From the NCBI RefSeq assembly GCF_918797505.1, contig NC_092793.1, positions 88,114,411-88,178,410 on the forward strand: DNA of 64,000 nt. Direction: 5' to 3'. A model generated the notes under the pieces. The model was not told the DNA's origin. It ran no database searches and saw nothing but the letters and a program-made list of their open reading frames with translations. Positions 21,264-30,078 of this stretch are shown piece after piece. Numbering within the stretch: the first letter of the stretch is position 1; every line of letters starts with the position of its first letter. The stretch comes from Bemisia tabaci. Taxonomy: Eukaryota > Arthropoda > Insecta > Hemiptera > Aleyrodidae. The translations under genes were made by a program, and so were the position numbers.

Positions 21264-23602
21264 AAGGAAAGGGGCATTGTTCCGGACTTTTCAACTCCAT
21301 ATTCTCCTCAACAAAATGGCGCCAGCGAGCGCCTGAATCGCACAATTTTGGACAAAGCTCGAGCGCTAGTTTTCGAGTCTACGCTCGGAAAGGAAATGTG
21401 GGGCGAAGCTGTACTGACAGCCGTGCATATCATTAATAGGAGTCCAAAATCAGGGAGGGAATTGACACCGTATGAAGTGTGGTTTCAAAAGAAACCAGAC
21501 TTAACAAGACTTAAAATTTTTGGGTCGCAAGCTTATGCTCAAATATTGCCAAAACCGGGAAAGTTTGATGAAAGGTCTCAGAAATTAACTTTTGTGGGAT
21601 ATGGTCCAAACGGCTATAGATTGTGGGACACAAACAGTAGGGAAATTGTCCTACGACGTGATGTAAAATTCATTGAACGCAAAGTAAAATTTACTGAATG
21701 TGATGTAATTGAAAAGGATGTGGCAACATCGGGTATCAGTTCAGTCGATGCTGATATTATACTTTGGATACTTTGGACGAGTCCACACCGGACGAGTCCA
21801 CTGGTGAAAGGAATGCGGAGGGAGAGGAACGTGATACGACAACTACGCAGGAAAGCGACAGTGAACTCGTCGACGCAGAAACTGATGACGACAGCGAATG
21901 GCTACCTAGTGGAGACGAAAACGGCAACGTAACAGTAGTTCAAGACGGTGAGCGTCGTTATCCAGACAGAGAGAGATTCCCAGTATCGCGCTATACTGAC
22001 AATGCGTTTTTGGCGGATCGCGTCCTTCCATACCGCTCCGCACCTGATCCTAAAACTTACCAAGAGGCAGTGACCTCCCCTGAAGGCGATGACTGGAAAA
22101 TCGCAATAAATGCAGAAGTGAGAGCGCTCGAAAGCAATAAAACCTGGGTTCTCGTGGACAAATCTCAGGCTAGGGGCGCAAAAATCCTAACTAGCAGATG
22201 GGTTTTTCGAACGAAAGAAGATGGGGTCAAAAGGCCAGACTAGTAGTAAGGGGTTTTGAACAGGGTGACGTCGACTACGGGGAATTATTCAGCCCCGTGG
22301 CAAACGCCAGTTCTGTAAGAACCCTGTTAGCAATAGCTGTCGAAAAAGACATGCATCTGGCAAAGTTTGATGTAAAGTCAGCCTTTCTCAATGGAAAGCT
22401 CGATCAAGATGTTTTCATGCACATCCCCACAGGTTTCAAGAGGGTAGAGGGAAAACTTTGCAAACTAGAAAAGGCACTTTACGGGCTGAAACAGGCACCA
22501 CAGGCCTGGAACACAACTCTCACTCAGCGTCTGATTAAAAACAACTTAAAGCAACTCAAAACTGACAGTTGTATCTTTAGAAATAAGGAAAAAAACAATA
22601 TACATGTCTGTGCATGTAGATGATGGTCTGACGGTCTGGAAATATAAAGGTGAAGTGGAGCGCTTGTTCGGAAAATTAAGGGAGGAATTCGAAATGAAAA
22701 TTGAGTTTGAGCCAAAAGAATACATAGGTATTGAAATTGAAACATGCAAAAATGCAATAAAAATATTACAGAAAAGATACATTGAAAGTGTCTTGATGAC
22801 TTTCAACATGCAAGATGCAAAGGCTGTCGAAACCCCCATGTTCCCTGAAAATTTAAGCAACAACGAACAGGCGGTCAACGGAACCAAACAGTTGGATATA
22901 GTTTCTTTCCCGTACAGAAAAGCTGTTGGATCTCTCTTATATTTGTCAAATAAAACCAGACCAGACCTAGCTTTCGCTACTAACGTAGCAAGTCGGTGTT
23001 TAGACAACCCAGAAAAGAAAGATATTATAAGGGTAAAACGCATTTTGCGCTATCTGAAAGGTACACCTTCTGACGGCATAATTTTCAGAAAGTCTGGCAC
23101 CTGCAACGTAACAGGATACTCAGACTCGGACTATGCTGGTGATCTTATGACTAGGAGAAGCACCACTGGTCTAATTGTATTTTTAGGAACCTCTCCTGTG
23201 TCCTGGACTACTCGTAGGCAAACGACAGTGGCAACTTCCAGCACTGAGGCAGAATTAGTGGCTGTAACGGATTGTGTAAAGGAGCTTGCACACATGAGAA
23301 ATTTAATTACGGAATTATTCGATTCTAACACTAAAAACGAAATGTTTGTAAAAGAAGGCACACTTTCTTTGCTTCTCGATAACCAAGGTGCCATAAAACT
23401 GATTCAAAACGGGGTAAATAGTAAGCGCACCAAGCATTTGGATGTTAAATATCACTACATTAAAGAGAGAGTCGAACGAAACTTGATAAATATTAAATTT
23501 ATCGGCACAGATGAACAGACAGCCGACATCCTGACCAAACCGCTACAAAGGGTCAAATTTGCGTATCACAAAACCAAGCTCATGGGTGGATGCTCCTCTT
23601 AA
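21264..23602 (+). pseudogene. Copia integrase end, reverse transcriptase and RNase H, frameshifted
   Basis: The same frame resumes after the TGA with SPQQNGASERLNR, including the integrase catalytic Glu, and runs to about 21,755. The reading then moves through three frames: about 21,760-22,235 (linker and start of the reverse transcriptase, NKTWVLVDKSQA), about 22,235-22,595 (LAKFDVKSAFLNG, ALYGLKQAPQAW), and about 22,600-23,602 (VHVDDGLTVW, RPDLAFATNVASR, then RNase H with GYSDSDYAGD and TSSTEAELVA). The frame changes mean single-base losses or gains near 21,755, 22,230 and 22,600. The active-site motif reads HVDD rather than the usual YVDD. The reading ends at TAA 23,600-23,602. No functional enzyme can be made from this copy without bypassing these breaks. 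Confidence 0.92.
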
Positions 23603-23714
23603 TCCAAGTCTAATTTTTCTACTCTTTATTTAGCGGTATAAGTTTAAGCAATTAAGGGGTATTTAAGGTTTAAGTTTATTTTCATGTACCCATGCTAACC
23701 AAAAATTTCGCATT

Positions 23715-23723
23715 AAGGGAGGG
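23715..23723 (+). other. Copia polypurine tract
   Basis: AAGGGAGGG lies immediately before the 3' LTR, the position expected for plus-strand priming. Confidence 0.8.
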
Positions 23724-23926
23724 TGTTGGAGTGCGGCGCAGCCGATGTAGGTAATGCTCATTTTTCTGCTGACTAAGATTTTTCTCTTCTCTTTATGCAC
23801 GGACTTCGTCCGTCGAGTAGGTCGCAATGTAGCTCTTGTTTGTAGCGCCCAGTCTTTTAATAAATATTTAGTTTCCTCAACTTTCAATGACCTCCTTTGT
23901 CAAAACCCGAACTTATCCACTCAACA
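23724..23926 (+). repeat. Copia 3' LTR
   Basis: 203 bp, TGTTGGAGTGCGGC to CACTCAACA, about 98.5% identical to the 5' LTR by eye, followed by the target duplication GGGCA. Confidence 0.95.
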
Positions 23927-24128
23927 GGGCAAGTCCCCAAATTTCAGGAAAAGTTAAAAAAAAACCCAATTTAAGGTAATTAAATTTGACCGTTTAAATT
24001 GGGTTTTTTTTAACTTTTTCTGAAATTTGGGGACTTGCCCAACGTAATGTTGAACTAATTTTGACCTTACTGAGATAATGTGGAGGCAAATCTAGGGGAA
24101 ATTGGCTTATTTCGCGGGAAAATTGAAT

Positions 24129-25452
24129 TTTTTATTTTATTATTTTATTTTGCAACTTTTTGTACACAGACACAGGCAGTTATCGTACACGTCAAATTAA
24201 CATAAATTTGTTACTTAAATCTTATGTTAACAATATTACATCTAAGTCACTATGCATTAATTTGTTACATTGTGATCGAAGAAATCGTCTACAGAGTAGA
24301 ATTCATTATTAATTAAATACACCTTTAGTTTCAATAATTTGTTCCCATCTCCTTCCCTGATGTGCTTGGGAAGTTTATCATACATTCTGCTCCCTTCTCT
24401 GAGTAGGGGATCTACTGCGTTTTCAAGTTTTATGTTGGACTTGTTCCGAGTGTTATGAGTATGCACATTGTTGAAAGTTTTAAATTCGTCAAAGTTTTGG
24501 AAAACATATTTAAGCACATGATAGATATAGATGCTTGGGACCGTTAGTAGATTCATTTCTTTGAACTTGGATCGGCACGACTCATTTCTGCCTAGACCAG
24601 AGATTCTTCTGATGATCTTTTTCTGCCAGATGAAAATGTCTTTCAGTTTGTTAGAACTACCCCATTCGGCTATACAGGATGAAATATGAGAATACGCATG
24701 TGCATAGTATACATCTTTAAGAACTTTCTGGCTAACTAGACTTCTAAGAACTTTAAGTTGAAGAGATGTGGTTGCTAATTTTTTGCATAGAGCTTCAGTA
24801 TGGGCAGACCATGATAGCTTGTTGTCTAAGAAAATCCCTAGAAATTTCGCTGAGTCGAGAAGCTTTACGCCCATCTCTGATAGAGCATGACTGTCAACCG
24901 CTAAGTTTTTACTGAACAACATCAGTTGGGTTTTATCCGTGTTGAAGCACAGTCTCTTGCTAGCCACGAAGCTCTTTAGCCGATCCTCTACAATTTGCAG
25001 TCTCGCATAAAGCTCCGAAGTATTCCCCGCAGAGATAAGGATGTTTGTGTCGTCTGCGTATTGAACTACTTTAACAAATTCAAGGTCTTTAAAATACTCT
25101 TTGAGTGCGTTTACATAGATCAGAAACAAAAGTGGCCCCAGAGAGCTACCTTGCGGCACACCTATGTCTACCGACTCAAGCTTTGAGTTGACTTTAGACC
25201 CAAGGGCATCCATCTGCACATACTGTTTTCGATTTTCTAAATAGGAGGCCAACAAATTTAGCGCTGTCCCACTTACCCCTAACTCGTATAGGGAGGCACG
25301 CAGTAACTCATGATTCACTATGTCGAAGGCTTTGCTCAAGTCAACGAAGACACAGAGCGTTAATTTTCCTCTTTTGAGATTGCTGTAAATGTAACGGAGA
25401 ATGCTGTTTACAGCTGTGCAGGTGGATCTCCCTTTGACAATGAATGACCCCC
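24129..25452 (-). mobile_element. 5'-truncated LINE inserted in palindrome arm
   Basis: A 1,324 bp insertion interrupts the right palindrome arm and is flanked by TTGAAT (24,123-24,128 and 25,453-25,458). On the minus strand its 3' end is an AAAT/AAAAT-rich tail and its 5' end is cut inside the reverse transcriptase. Typical of target-primed reverse transcription that stopped early. Confidence 0.88.
24257..25452 (-). pseudogene. LINE reverse transcriptase, C-terminal two thirds
   Basis: The minus-strand frame is open for about 400 codons within the insertion and continues artificially into the palindrome arm to 25,549. It starts at the KGRSTCTAV motif, then VFVDLSKAFDIVNHELL with the first catalytic Asp, GVPQGSSLGPLLFLIYVNAL, and YADDTNIL with the catalytic Asp pair. 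The thumb and C-terminal region contain FLGIFLDNKLSW, a YSHISSCIAEWGSS block and HNTRNKSN near the end, features of CR1/L2/Jockey-group LINEs. The endonuclease and the first reverse transcriptase motifs are missing. The remaining frame has no stop, so insertion is fairly recent. Clade placement needs a phylogeny. Confidence 0.88.
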
Positions 25453-26308
25453 TTGAATGACCTTTGAATTGACGTATTTGGGGGTCCGAACCCCCCCTTA
25501 AAATTAGTTCGAAGTGATTTCTGCAATTTTTACAAAAAAGCGAACACAATTAGTAAATTTTCCCGTTTTATTTTTTTCTTTACGATAATTTGAACCGGAG
25601 TTGTGATTTTTTGAAAATAGGTCAAAGTTGACCTTTGATCCTATCATAACTCGATAAAAAATTTAGATATTGATCTGCGGTTTGCGCCAAAATTCTTAGT
25701 TTTTTATGGTCTTTCGAATGAGGTATCACAAGATAGGGGTTGCTATTTGAAAAAAAAAGTTGGGGGCTCCCCGCCCCCTCCCTTAGGGGGGACCAAAATT
25801 TTGACTCCCTCAAAAGATGGTCCCCTTTGAGATAGGAACATTCCCAAAGTTTCATTTTTCTATCTCGAACCGTTAAAAAGTTAGCCGACCGTCCTGGAAC
25901 TTCTGGCCCACCCTGTATTGTTAGAATTTAGGCAATGATGCAGTGGATGTAAATGTTGAACATTCTTTTTATTTGATTAAACAAAGTACCGGGGGACCGA
26001 GGCGTCACATTCTAGGATACGGAATCGACTGACTGAGTAAGACGCGTCAAAGTGGCACGTCTACAGAACTGCAATCTTGCACATTCTCAATCAACTACGT
26101 CGTTGCTCGACGGCTGAAATTAATATTCCAACATATATTTCTTAAAAAACCGATTTTGTGGATGCAGATCAGCGAGATCACCTCCAAATCTCAGGGACTT
26201 TTTCGGATCATCAGAGGACCTAGCTGAAGCCAGAAATACAAAAATTGGCTTGCCCGCGATCTCTCTCTCTCTTGTTCTGAGCATTGTGCCTGGACTTTAA
26301 GATATATG

Positions 26309-26523
26309 CAGGGTTGCCAGCGACCGGGAAAACCGGGAAAAGTCAGGGGAAAAAAATCAACCGGGAAAAGTCAGGGATTTTTCTGATTTTTCGTGGCATT
26401 AGGCGCGGGCGGTCTCGGGCTCGCGTTGCGGGATCAATTTGGCAATCTGACTGCGTCAGATCCATACTTAAAAGTCAGGGAAAAGTCAGGGAATGGAAAA
26501 AAATAATTTGGCTGGCAACCCTG
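26309..26523. mobile_element. MITE with CAGGGTTGCCAGC termini, right copy
   Basis: Inverse copy of 17,635-17,879, about 30 bp shorter because part of the CCCTGACTTTTCCC repeat is absent. Confidence 0.7.
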
Positions 26524-26637
26524 TATATGAAAGAAAATGTTAGTTTCCAAGCCATGTAAAGATTAATTTCACCAAGTAGAAAAAGAGCAAAAAAAAAAGA
26601 GAACTACCTGCTCCTTTTTCAATTTGTACAATATGTC

Positions 26638-26842
26638 GGCCTCCCATGGTGTAGTGGTTGTAGAGCTAGCTCTAGGATCGGGAGGTCCCGGGCTCGATTC
26701 CCAGCCAGGCGACCCGAGTTTGAGGGTCTCAAACAGTGGTTGCCTAGGACTGTTTCAGTAAGGACGGAGGGGGATGGGACTTAAAAGCGCAGGATTAGCC
26801 CTTGTAGGCTACTTGAAGTAGTACAGAAAAAAAAAAAAAAAA
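26638..26842 (+). mobile_element. tRNA-derived SINE, complete copy
   Basis: The head has A-box-like TGGTGTAGTGGTTGTAGAGC and B-box-like GGGCTCGATTCCC. A unique body with GACGGAGGGGG and AAGCGCAGGATTA follows, then TTGAAGTAGTACAG and about 17 A. It is the best-preserved member of the family also seen at 9,270, 11,518 and 17,331. Transcription by RNA polymerase III from the internal boxes is expected from the family type. Confidence 0.85.
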
Positions 26843-27614
26843 TATAAAGAGCATAAGTACGTTCCATCTCAAGGATAAAACTTTACGAAGGGCGTTCAAT
26901 AAGTATGTAACCCCCCCTTCTAAAATCTAAAAAAATAGACCGATTTTCAAAAAATTGGGCTTAAAATCTTCCTCAGGATATACTTAGTTCAACAAAAGAA
27001 TTGGCAACAAATTGGACCATGTGCGGCCGAACGCGAGCCGTTTTAAAACGCCGAGGTGAAATAAACTGACAAAAATGAGATTAAAATTATTAATCGAACC
27101 AAAAACTTTAAACCAAGATATCAAAGATAGTTAATTACTAATCATTCAATTGTAAATCAAAGAAATGGAGGAAATCCAGCAATCATTAAACCATAAATGA
27201 ATACTATGACCTTTTTACTCAAATTTATACGATTAAAGCTAAATTGGTTGATATAAAAAATACTGTGTTCAGATAATATATTAATTAATTACCAGAGTAT
27301 ACACATAAAGCCTATAAAATAAAAAAAACAGATAAAGATAAGAATAATATCTGTTTAGTTCTTAATAAGATTAAGCTCTAAAGTTCTGTAATTAATAAAA
27401 TTGTAAAGTATATTGTGTTATGATTTTCTAAATTTATAATTTTGATGAAAACTATAATTGAAATAATTCCTGGCGGATCAGCATCCATCGCAGCTAGGTG
27501 TTCTGTTATTACTTTTCGAAGGAATGTTTTGGATTTTCCCTGCGAGTAGGCCAAACAATCTACATTGATTATAAAATCATGATGAACACACATAACAAGA
27601 TAACATGTAAGTTT

Positions 27615-27905
27615 CATTGATAATAATGTCTCGGCATCATGGGTCCCGAAAAACAGTCGGTCCAGTGGCAGTGTTTTTCACGTGCCCATCATGAAGTTAC
27701 TGCCTCAAATTGTTCAAGATCGTTAGGCATTTTTCAAGTGGGAAGTATTCCCACACCTCCCCTACTCTCCTGATTTCGCACCGTTAGACTACCATTTATT
27801 CCCGTATCTGAAAGTTGAGTCAGTGGAGAACGTCCAACAAGCTGTCCACTTTTTCCTCACCAAAGTCAGTCGAGGGACTTCTGCGCGCGTGGTATCCATC
27901 TCATC
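27615..27905 (+). pseudogene. Mariner transposase remnant
   Basis: MGPEKQSVQW near 27,638-27,667 matches the PExxxQSxxW block of mariner transposases. From 27,748 a second frame reads VFPHLPYSPDFAPLDYHLFP, the conserved block with the third catalytic Asp (HPPYSPDLAPSDYHLF in intact members). The two blocks are about 35 codons apart instead of about 110, so an internal deletion and a frameshift separate them. The HDNARPH block is missing. Confidence 0.75.
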
Positions 27906-28795
27906 ATTATATAATAGCTCTAAGCGCGCCTAAAATTCGCAGGAAATTCGTGCCAGGAATTCCTTCTCTTGTGCGACGCGCCGTGCAAGCCTTGCGACCC
28001 CTTACCGTAGCGGCAGCCCCTCTCCCCCTCGCGGCGCACAGTGCGGCATCCTTATGGTCGATGCGGACAAAAATCGGTAAAAGTCACTTAAATTTAAATA
28101 ATGAAGATAGTAGAACCGCCGTAGGAAAACCCTTTGCCTCTATTAAAGTAAAACACTCGATGAATGAGAAAATGTTATATCTCAGGATATTTTGCGTATT
28201 TTTTGAGGAAAGTTCATTTGAAGTTTGCGATTTCGAATCACCCCTATGTTAACAATGTAAAAGCAATGTGAAATACCCAAACTTTAACTTCAATTATCTC
28301 TGATAGTCGCAAAAAGTCGCAAGATCTTTTATCTAAGAAAATATCGACCACCCAGAGCATTTTGCGTTTCAAGCCAGAAATCTTCATTTCAAGTTGACGT
28401 CTTTTTCCCGTGTATTTCTTGCGGACCAGTGATTCTCGAATCTCGACCCATTTTCCGCCCACTTTCTACACTTTGAACAAGTTTTGAGCAAAGAATTTGA
28501 AAATAAACCATCATTGTGAGTCAGGAATATCATGAAGATGACAAACATCCAAAGAAAATATTCAAATGTCGAGTTGTGAATTTTGGATTTGCATCCACAG
28601 AAGGCCGCACTGTGCCGCGCCGGCTGCAGGGTAGAGGCCCCGCCCCACCACCCGCACCGCGTATCGTGCTACGCTCATCGGCTTTTAGAACACTACGGAG
28701 CCGCGGCCAGTGTGGTTCCTTTCCATCCTTATCTTCAGTTTCTGCAAGCCTTGCAGTCGGTACCGGGGAAGCTCCCCTTTAGTCCTCCCACAACA

Positions 28796-29101
28796 ATCTA
28801 GAATTTTCCTAGACATAAGAAGGGCGTTACTTGGCGACGAGTAGTAATTGTTTCTGGAACTTGTTAGAACTCTCTCGAATTTTCATCATTCATGTGACCG
28901 TTAGTAAAACGATAACCTTCATCAATCCACTCCAGAACTCAATAGGATTTTTTCGGACTTTCGTAAGGTGTCATGACCGACAATAGCTTTTCTCGAATTT
29001 GTTAGAACTTTCTCAAATTTCCTCTAGGCGATGCGCAATTGAATTGATGCCCTCGCCGTGTTTTTTCGAGAGCTTTCTAGAATATTCCCGGACTTTTAGA
29101 A
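28796..29101. promoter_or_regulatory. Heat-shock-element arrays (phased GAA/TTC units)
   Basis: Heat shock factor binds alternating GAA and TTC units spaced 5 bp apart. Exact 5-bp phasing is seen in four clusters: GAA 28,801, TTC 28,806; TTC 28,852, GAA 28,857, (TGT), GAA 28,867, (CTC), GAA 28,877, TTC 28,882; TTC 28,990, GAA 28,995, (TGT), GAA 29,005, TTC 29,010; TTC 29,065, (GAG), TTC 29,075, GAA 29,080, TTC 29,085. The stretch is built of about three degenerate ~140 bp units (GAC.TAAG-type markers near 28,813, 28,957, 29,091). No clear TATA box follows on the plus strand. On the minus strand CTAAAAGGGG at about 28,777-28,786 lies near the first cluster and could serve as one. Confidence 0.65.
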
Positions 29102-29163
29102 GAGTGTTGCAAGACGACGAGTGGCATTTGTCTCTAGCGTGGGGAGCAAATCCCGCCTTTATG

Positions 29164-29244
29164 GTCCCTACGTATCGGAAATGCACTCAGTCTTGTCGCG
29201 ATACCGCAATGCGTAGCGTAGACTGAGGTATTTCTGGTAGGGAC
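29164..29244. other. Imperfect 81-nt hairpin
   Basis: GTCCCTAC at 29,164 pairs with GTAGGGAC at 29,237, and GGAAAT..ACTCAGTCT pairs with AGACTGAG..ATTTC further in, leaving a loop of about 26 nt. Length and shape are like a small-RNA precursor, but expression is unknown and it may be a chance or transposon hairpin. Confidence 0.4.
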
Positions 29245-29596
29245 GGAGGAAAGGACTTTTCGGGAATAGATGGTGGCAGCGAGAGGTGATTAAAGGAAAA
29301 ACACAGATTTTCCTCTTTATGAAATGGACAGATCACCCTTGAGAGGGAGAAAAATCGGGGCGAAGACGCAGGCGAAGCCACAGCTCCCTTCGGCCACGAA
29401 TTCCCATAACACTCTGTCCGAACTCTCTCGACCCCGCGATGCGGCGTCCGCCGATCGCGAATCCTCGCTAGCACGTGCGTGCGCTGTTCGTGGTGTGTAT
29501 CAGTGAAAAAAGACGGAGAGTAGCGTTGTCGAATATCCTCCTAAAAACTAAAGATTTTATGGCGGATATTCGGAAACGAATACTTCTCCGACAGTG

Positions 29597-29609
29597 GAAC
29601 TTTCTTGAA
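29597..29609. promoter_or_regulatory. Additional three-unit heat-shock element
   Basis: GAACTTTCTTGAA contains GAA, TTC, GAA at exact 5 bp spacing. It lies inside a 67-codon open frame starting at ATG 29,559 (MADIRKRILLRQ...), which I do not support as a gene. Confidence 0.4.
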
Positions 29610-30078
29610 TGCAATGAAAGCAGTAGCGATAGGGCGAGCCAAGTGAAGGGGGCCTGGGGGGCCGAGCCTCCGCGGCTGGTGTACTTTCCTCTCGGTACCA
29701 GCCTGCGGTGCTGGAAGCCTGCAGCCTCGGTACCTGCTTGGGTGGAGCGGGTGACTATGTAATGTAGTGAGGAAAGCCCCTTACTCTACTCATAACTTCT
29801 TTGATTTTTCGTCAGTGATGAACGACTGAAGCTTCGGCAAAGAAGCTCCTCTTTTGTCGCGGATGTAAAACCCCCGCAGATCCGGCGGAAGCGGCGCGCA
29901 CCTCGGCGCGTTTAAACGGCTCGCGTTCGGCTGCACATGGTCCGATTTTGTTGCGGTTTCTTTTGTTGAACTCAGAATATCCTACGAAAAATTTTAGAGT
30001 TAAGCTCTTTCAAATCGGTCCATTTTTGTAGATTTTAGAAGGGGGGGGCGGTGATACTTACTTATTGAACGCCCCTCG

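Larger units (their letters stand above)
18824..23926 (+). mobile_element. Ty1/copia LTR retrotransposon
   Basis: The element is 5,103 bp, bounded by two 203 bp LTRs and a perfect 5 bp target duplication GGGCA (18,819-18,823 and 23,927-23,931). Order: LTR, primer-binding site, a 56-codon leader ORF, a seven-unit repeat, gag with zinc knuckles, protease, integrase, reverse transcriptase, RNase H, polypurine tract, LTR. That order (integrase before reverse transcriptase) defines the copia superfamily. The LTRs differ at only about three positions, so insertion is recent, yet the polyprotein has one nonsense codon and three frameshifts. It is therefore a non-autonomous copy unless some breaks are assembly errors. 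Confidence 0.95.
18273..25915. mobile_element. Mariner-type foldback element, hosting copia and LINE
   Basis: CAGGGTGGGCCAGAAGTTCC at 18,273 and its exact inverse ending at 25,915 are each flanked by TA, as expected for a Tc1/mariner-type insertion. Subtracting copia with its duplication and the LINE with its duplication leaves an element of about 1.2 kb that is nearly all inverted repeat and codes for nothing visible. It shares internal sequence (GTTTGCGCCAAAAT, CAAAGGTCAACTTTGACCTA) with the foldback at 42,769-44,411 and the solo arm near 53.6 kb, so they form one family. Confidence 0.8.
17330..26831. repeat. Large palindrome, ~1.5 kb arms, split by later insertions
   Basis: The left arm (17,330-18,823) is the inverse of the right half (about 23,990-26,831) once the LINE at 24,129-25,452 is set aside. 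Removing the copia element leaves a centre near 23,960-23,995: a short loop of about 23 bases flanked by inverse AAACCCAATTT and AAATTGGGTTT. Each arm carries, from outside in, a SINE, a GGGTTGCCAG element and a mariner-type foldback arm. The arms are highly similar, with a gap of roughly 30 bp in the right copy of the GGGTTGCCAG element. The outer limits coincide with the 3' tails of the two SINE copies. Confidence 0.85.
26886..30078 (+). mobile_element. Mariner-like element with long terminal inverted repeats
   Basis: Starts CGAAGGGCGTTCAATAAGTA after a TA and ends with the inverse TACTTATTGAACGCCCCTCG; the flanking dinucleotide on the right is TG, so the TA duplication is only half intact. 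The terminal inverted repeats extend about 180 bp with roughly 80% identity (shared GGACCATGTGC.GCCGAACGCGAGCCGTTT). Inside are a decayed mariner transposase, then about 2 kb of higher-GC sequence of other origin, including the heat-shock-element arrays. Confidence 0.75.

Noticed and set aside
26638..26710. Functional tRNA gene
   Set aside because: The tRNA-like head has mispaired stems and is repeated with the same unrelated body and tail elsewhere, which marks a SINE.
27378..27617. Minus-strand frame with GKSKTFLRKVITEHLAAMDA
   Set aside because: It looks somewhat coding and has a CAG acceptor, but there is no donor or known motif and it lies inside the mariner-like element. Too weak to list as a gene.
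29475..29762. Open frame downstream of the heat-shock cassette as its target gene
   Set aside because: About 400 bp from the cassette, no TATA box, no recognisable domain, GC-rich chance frame likely.
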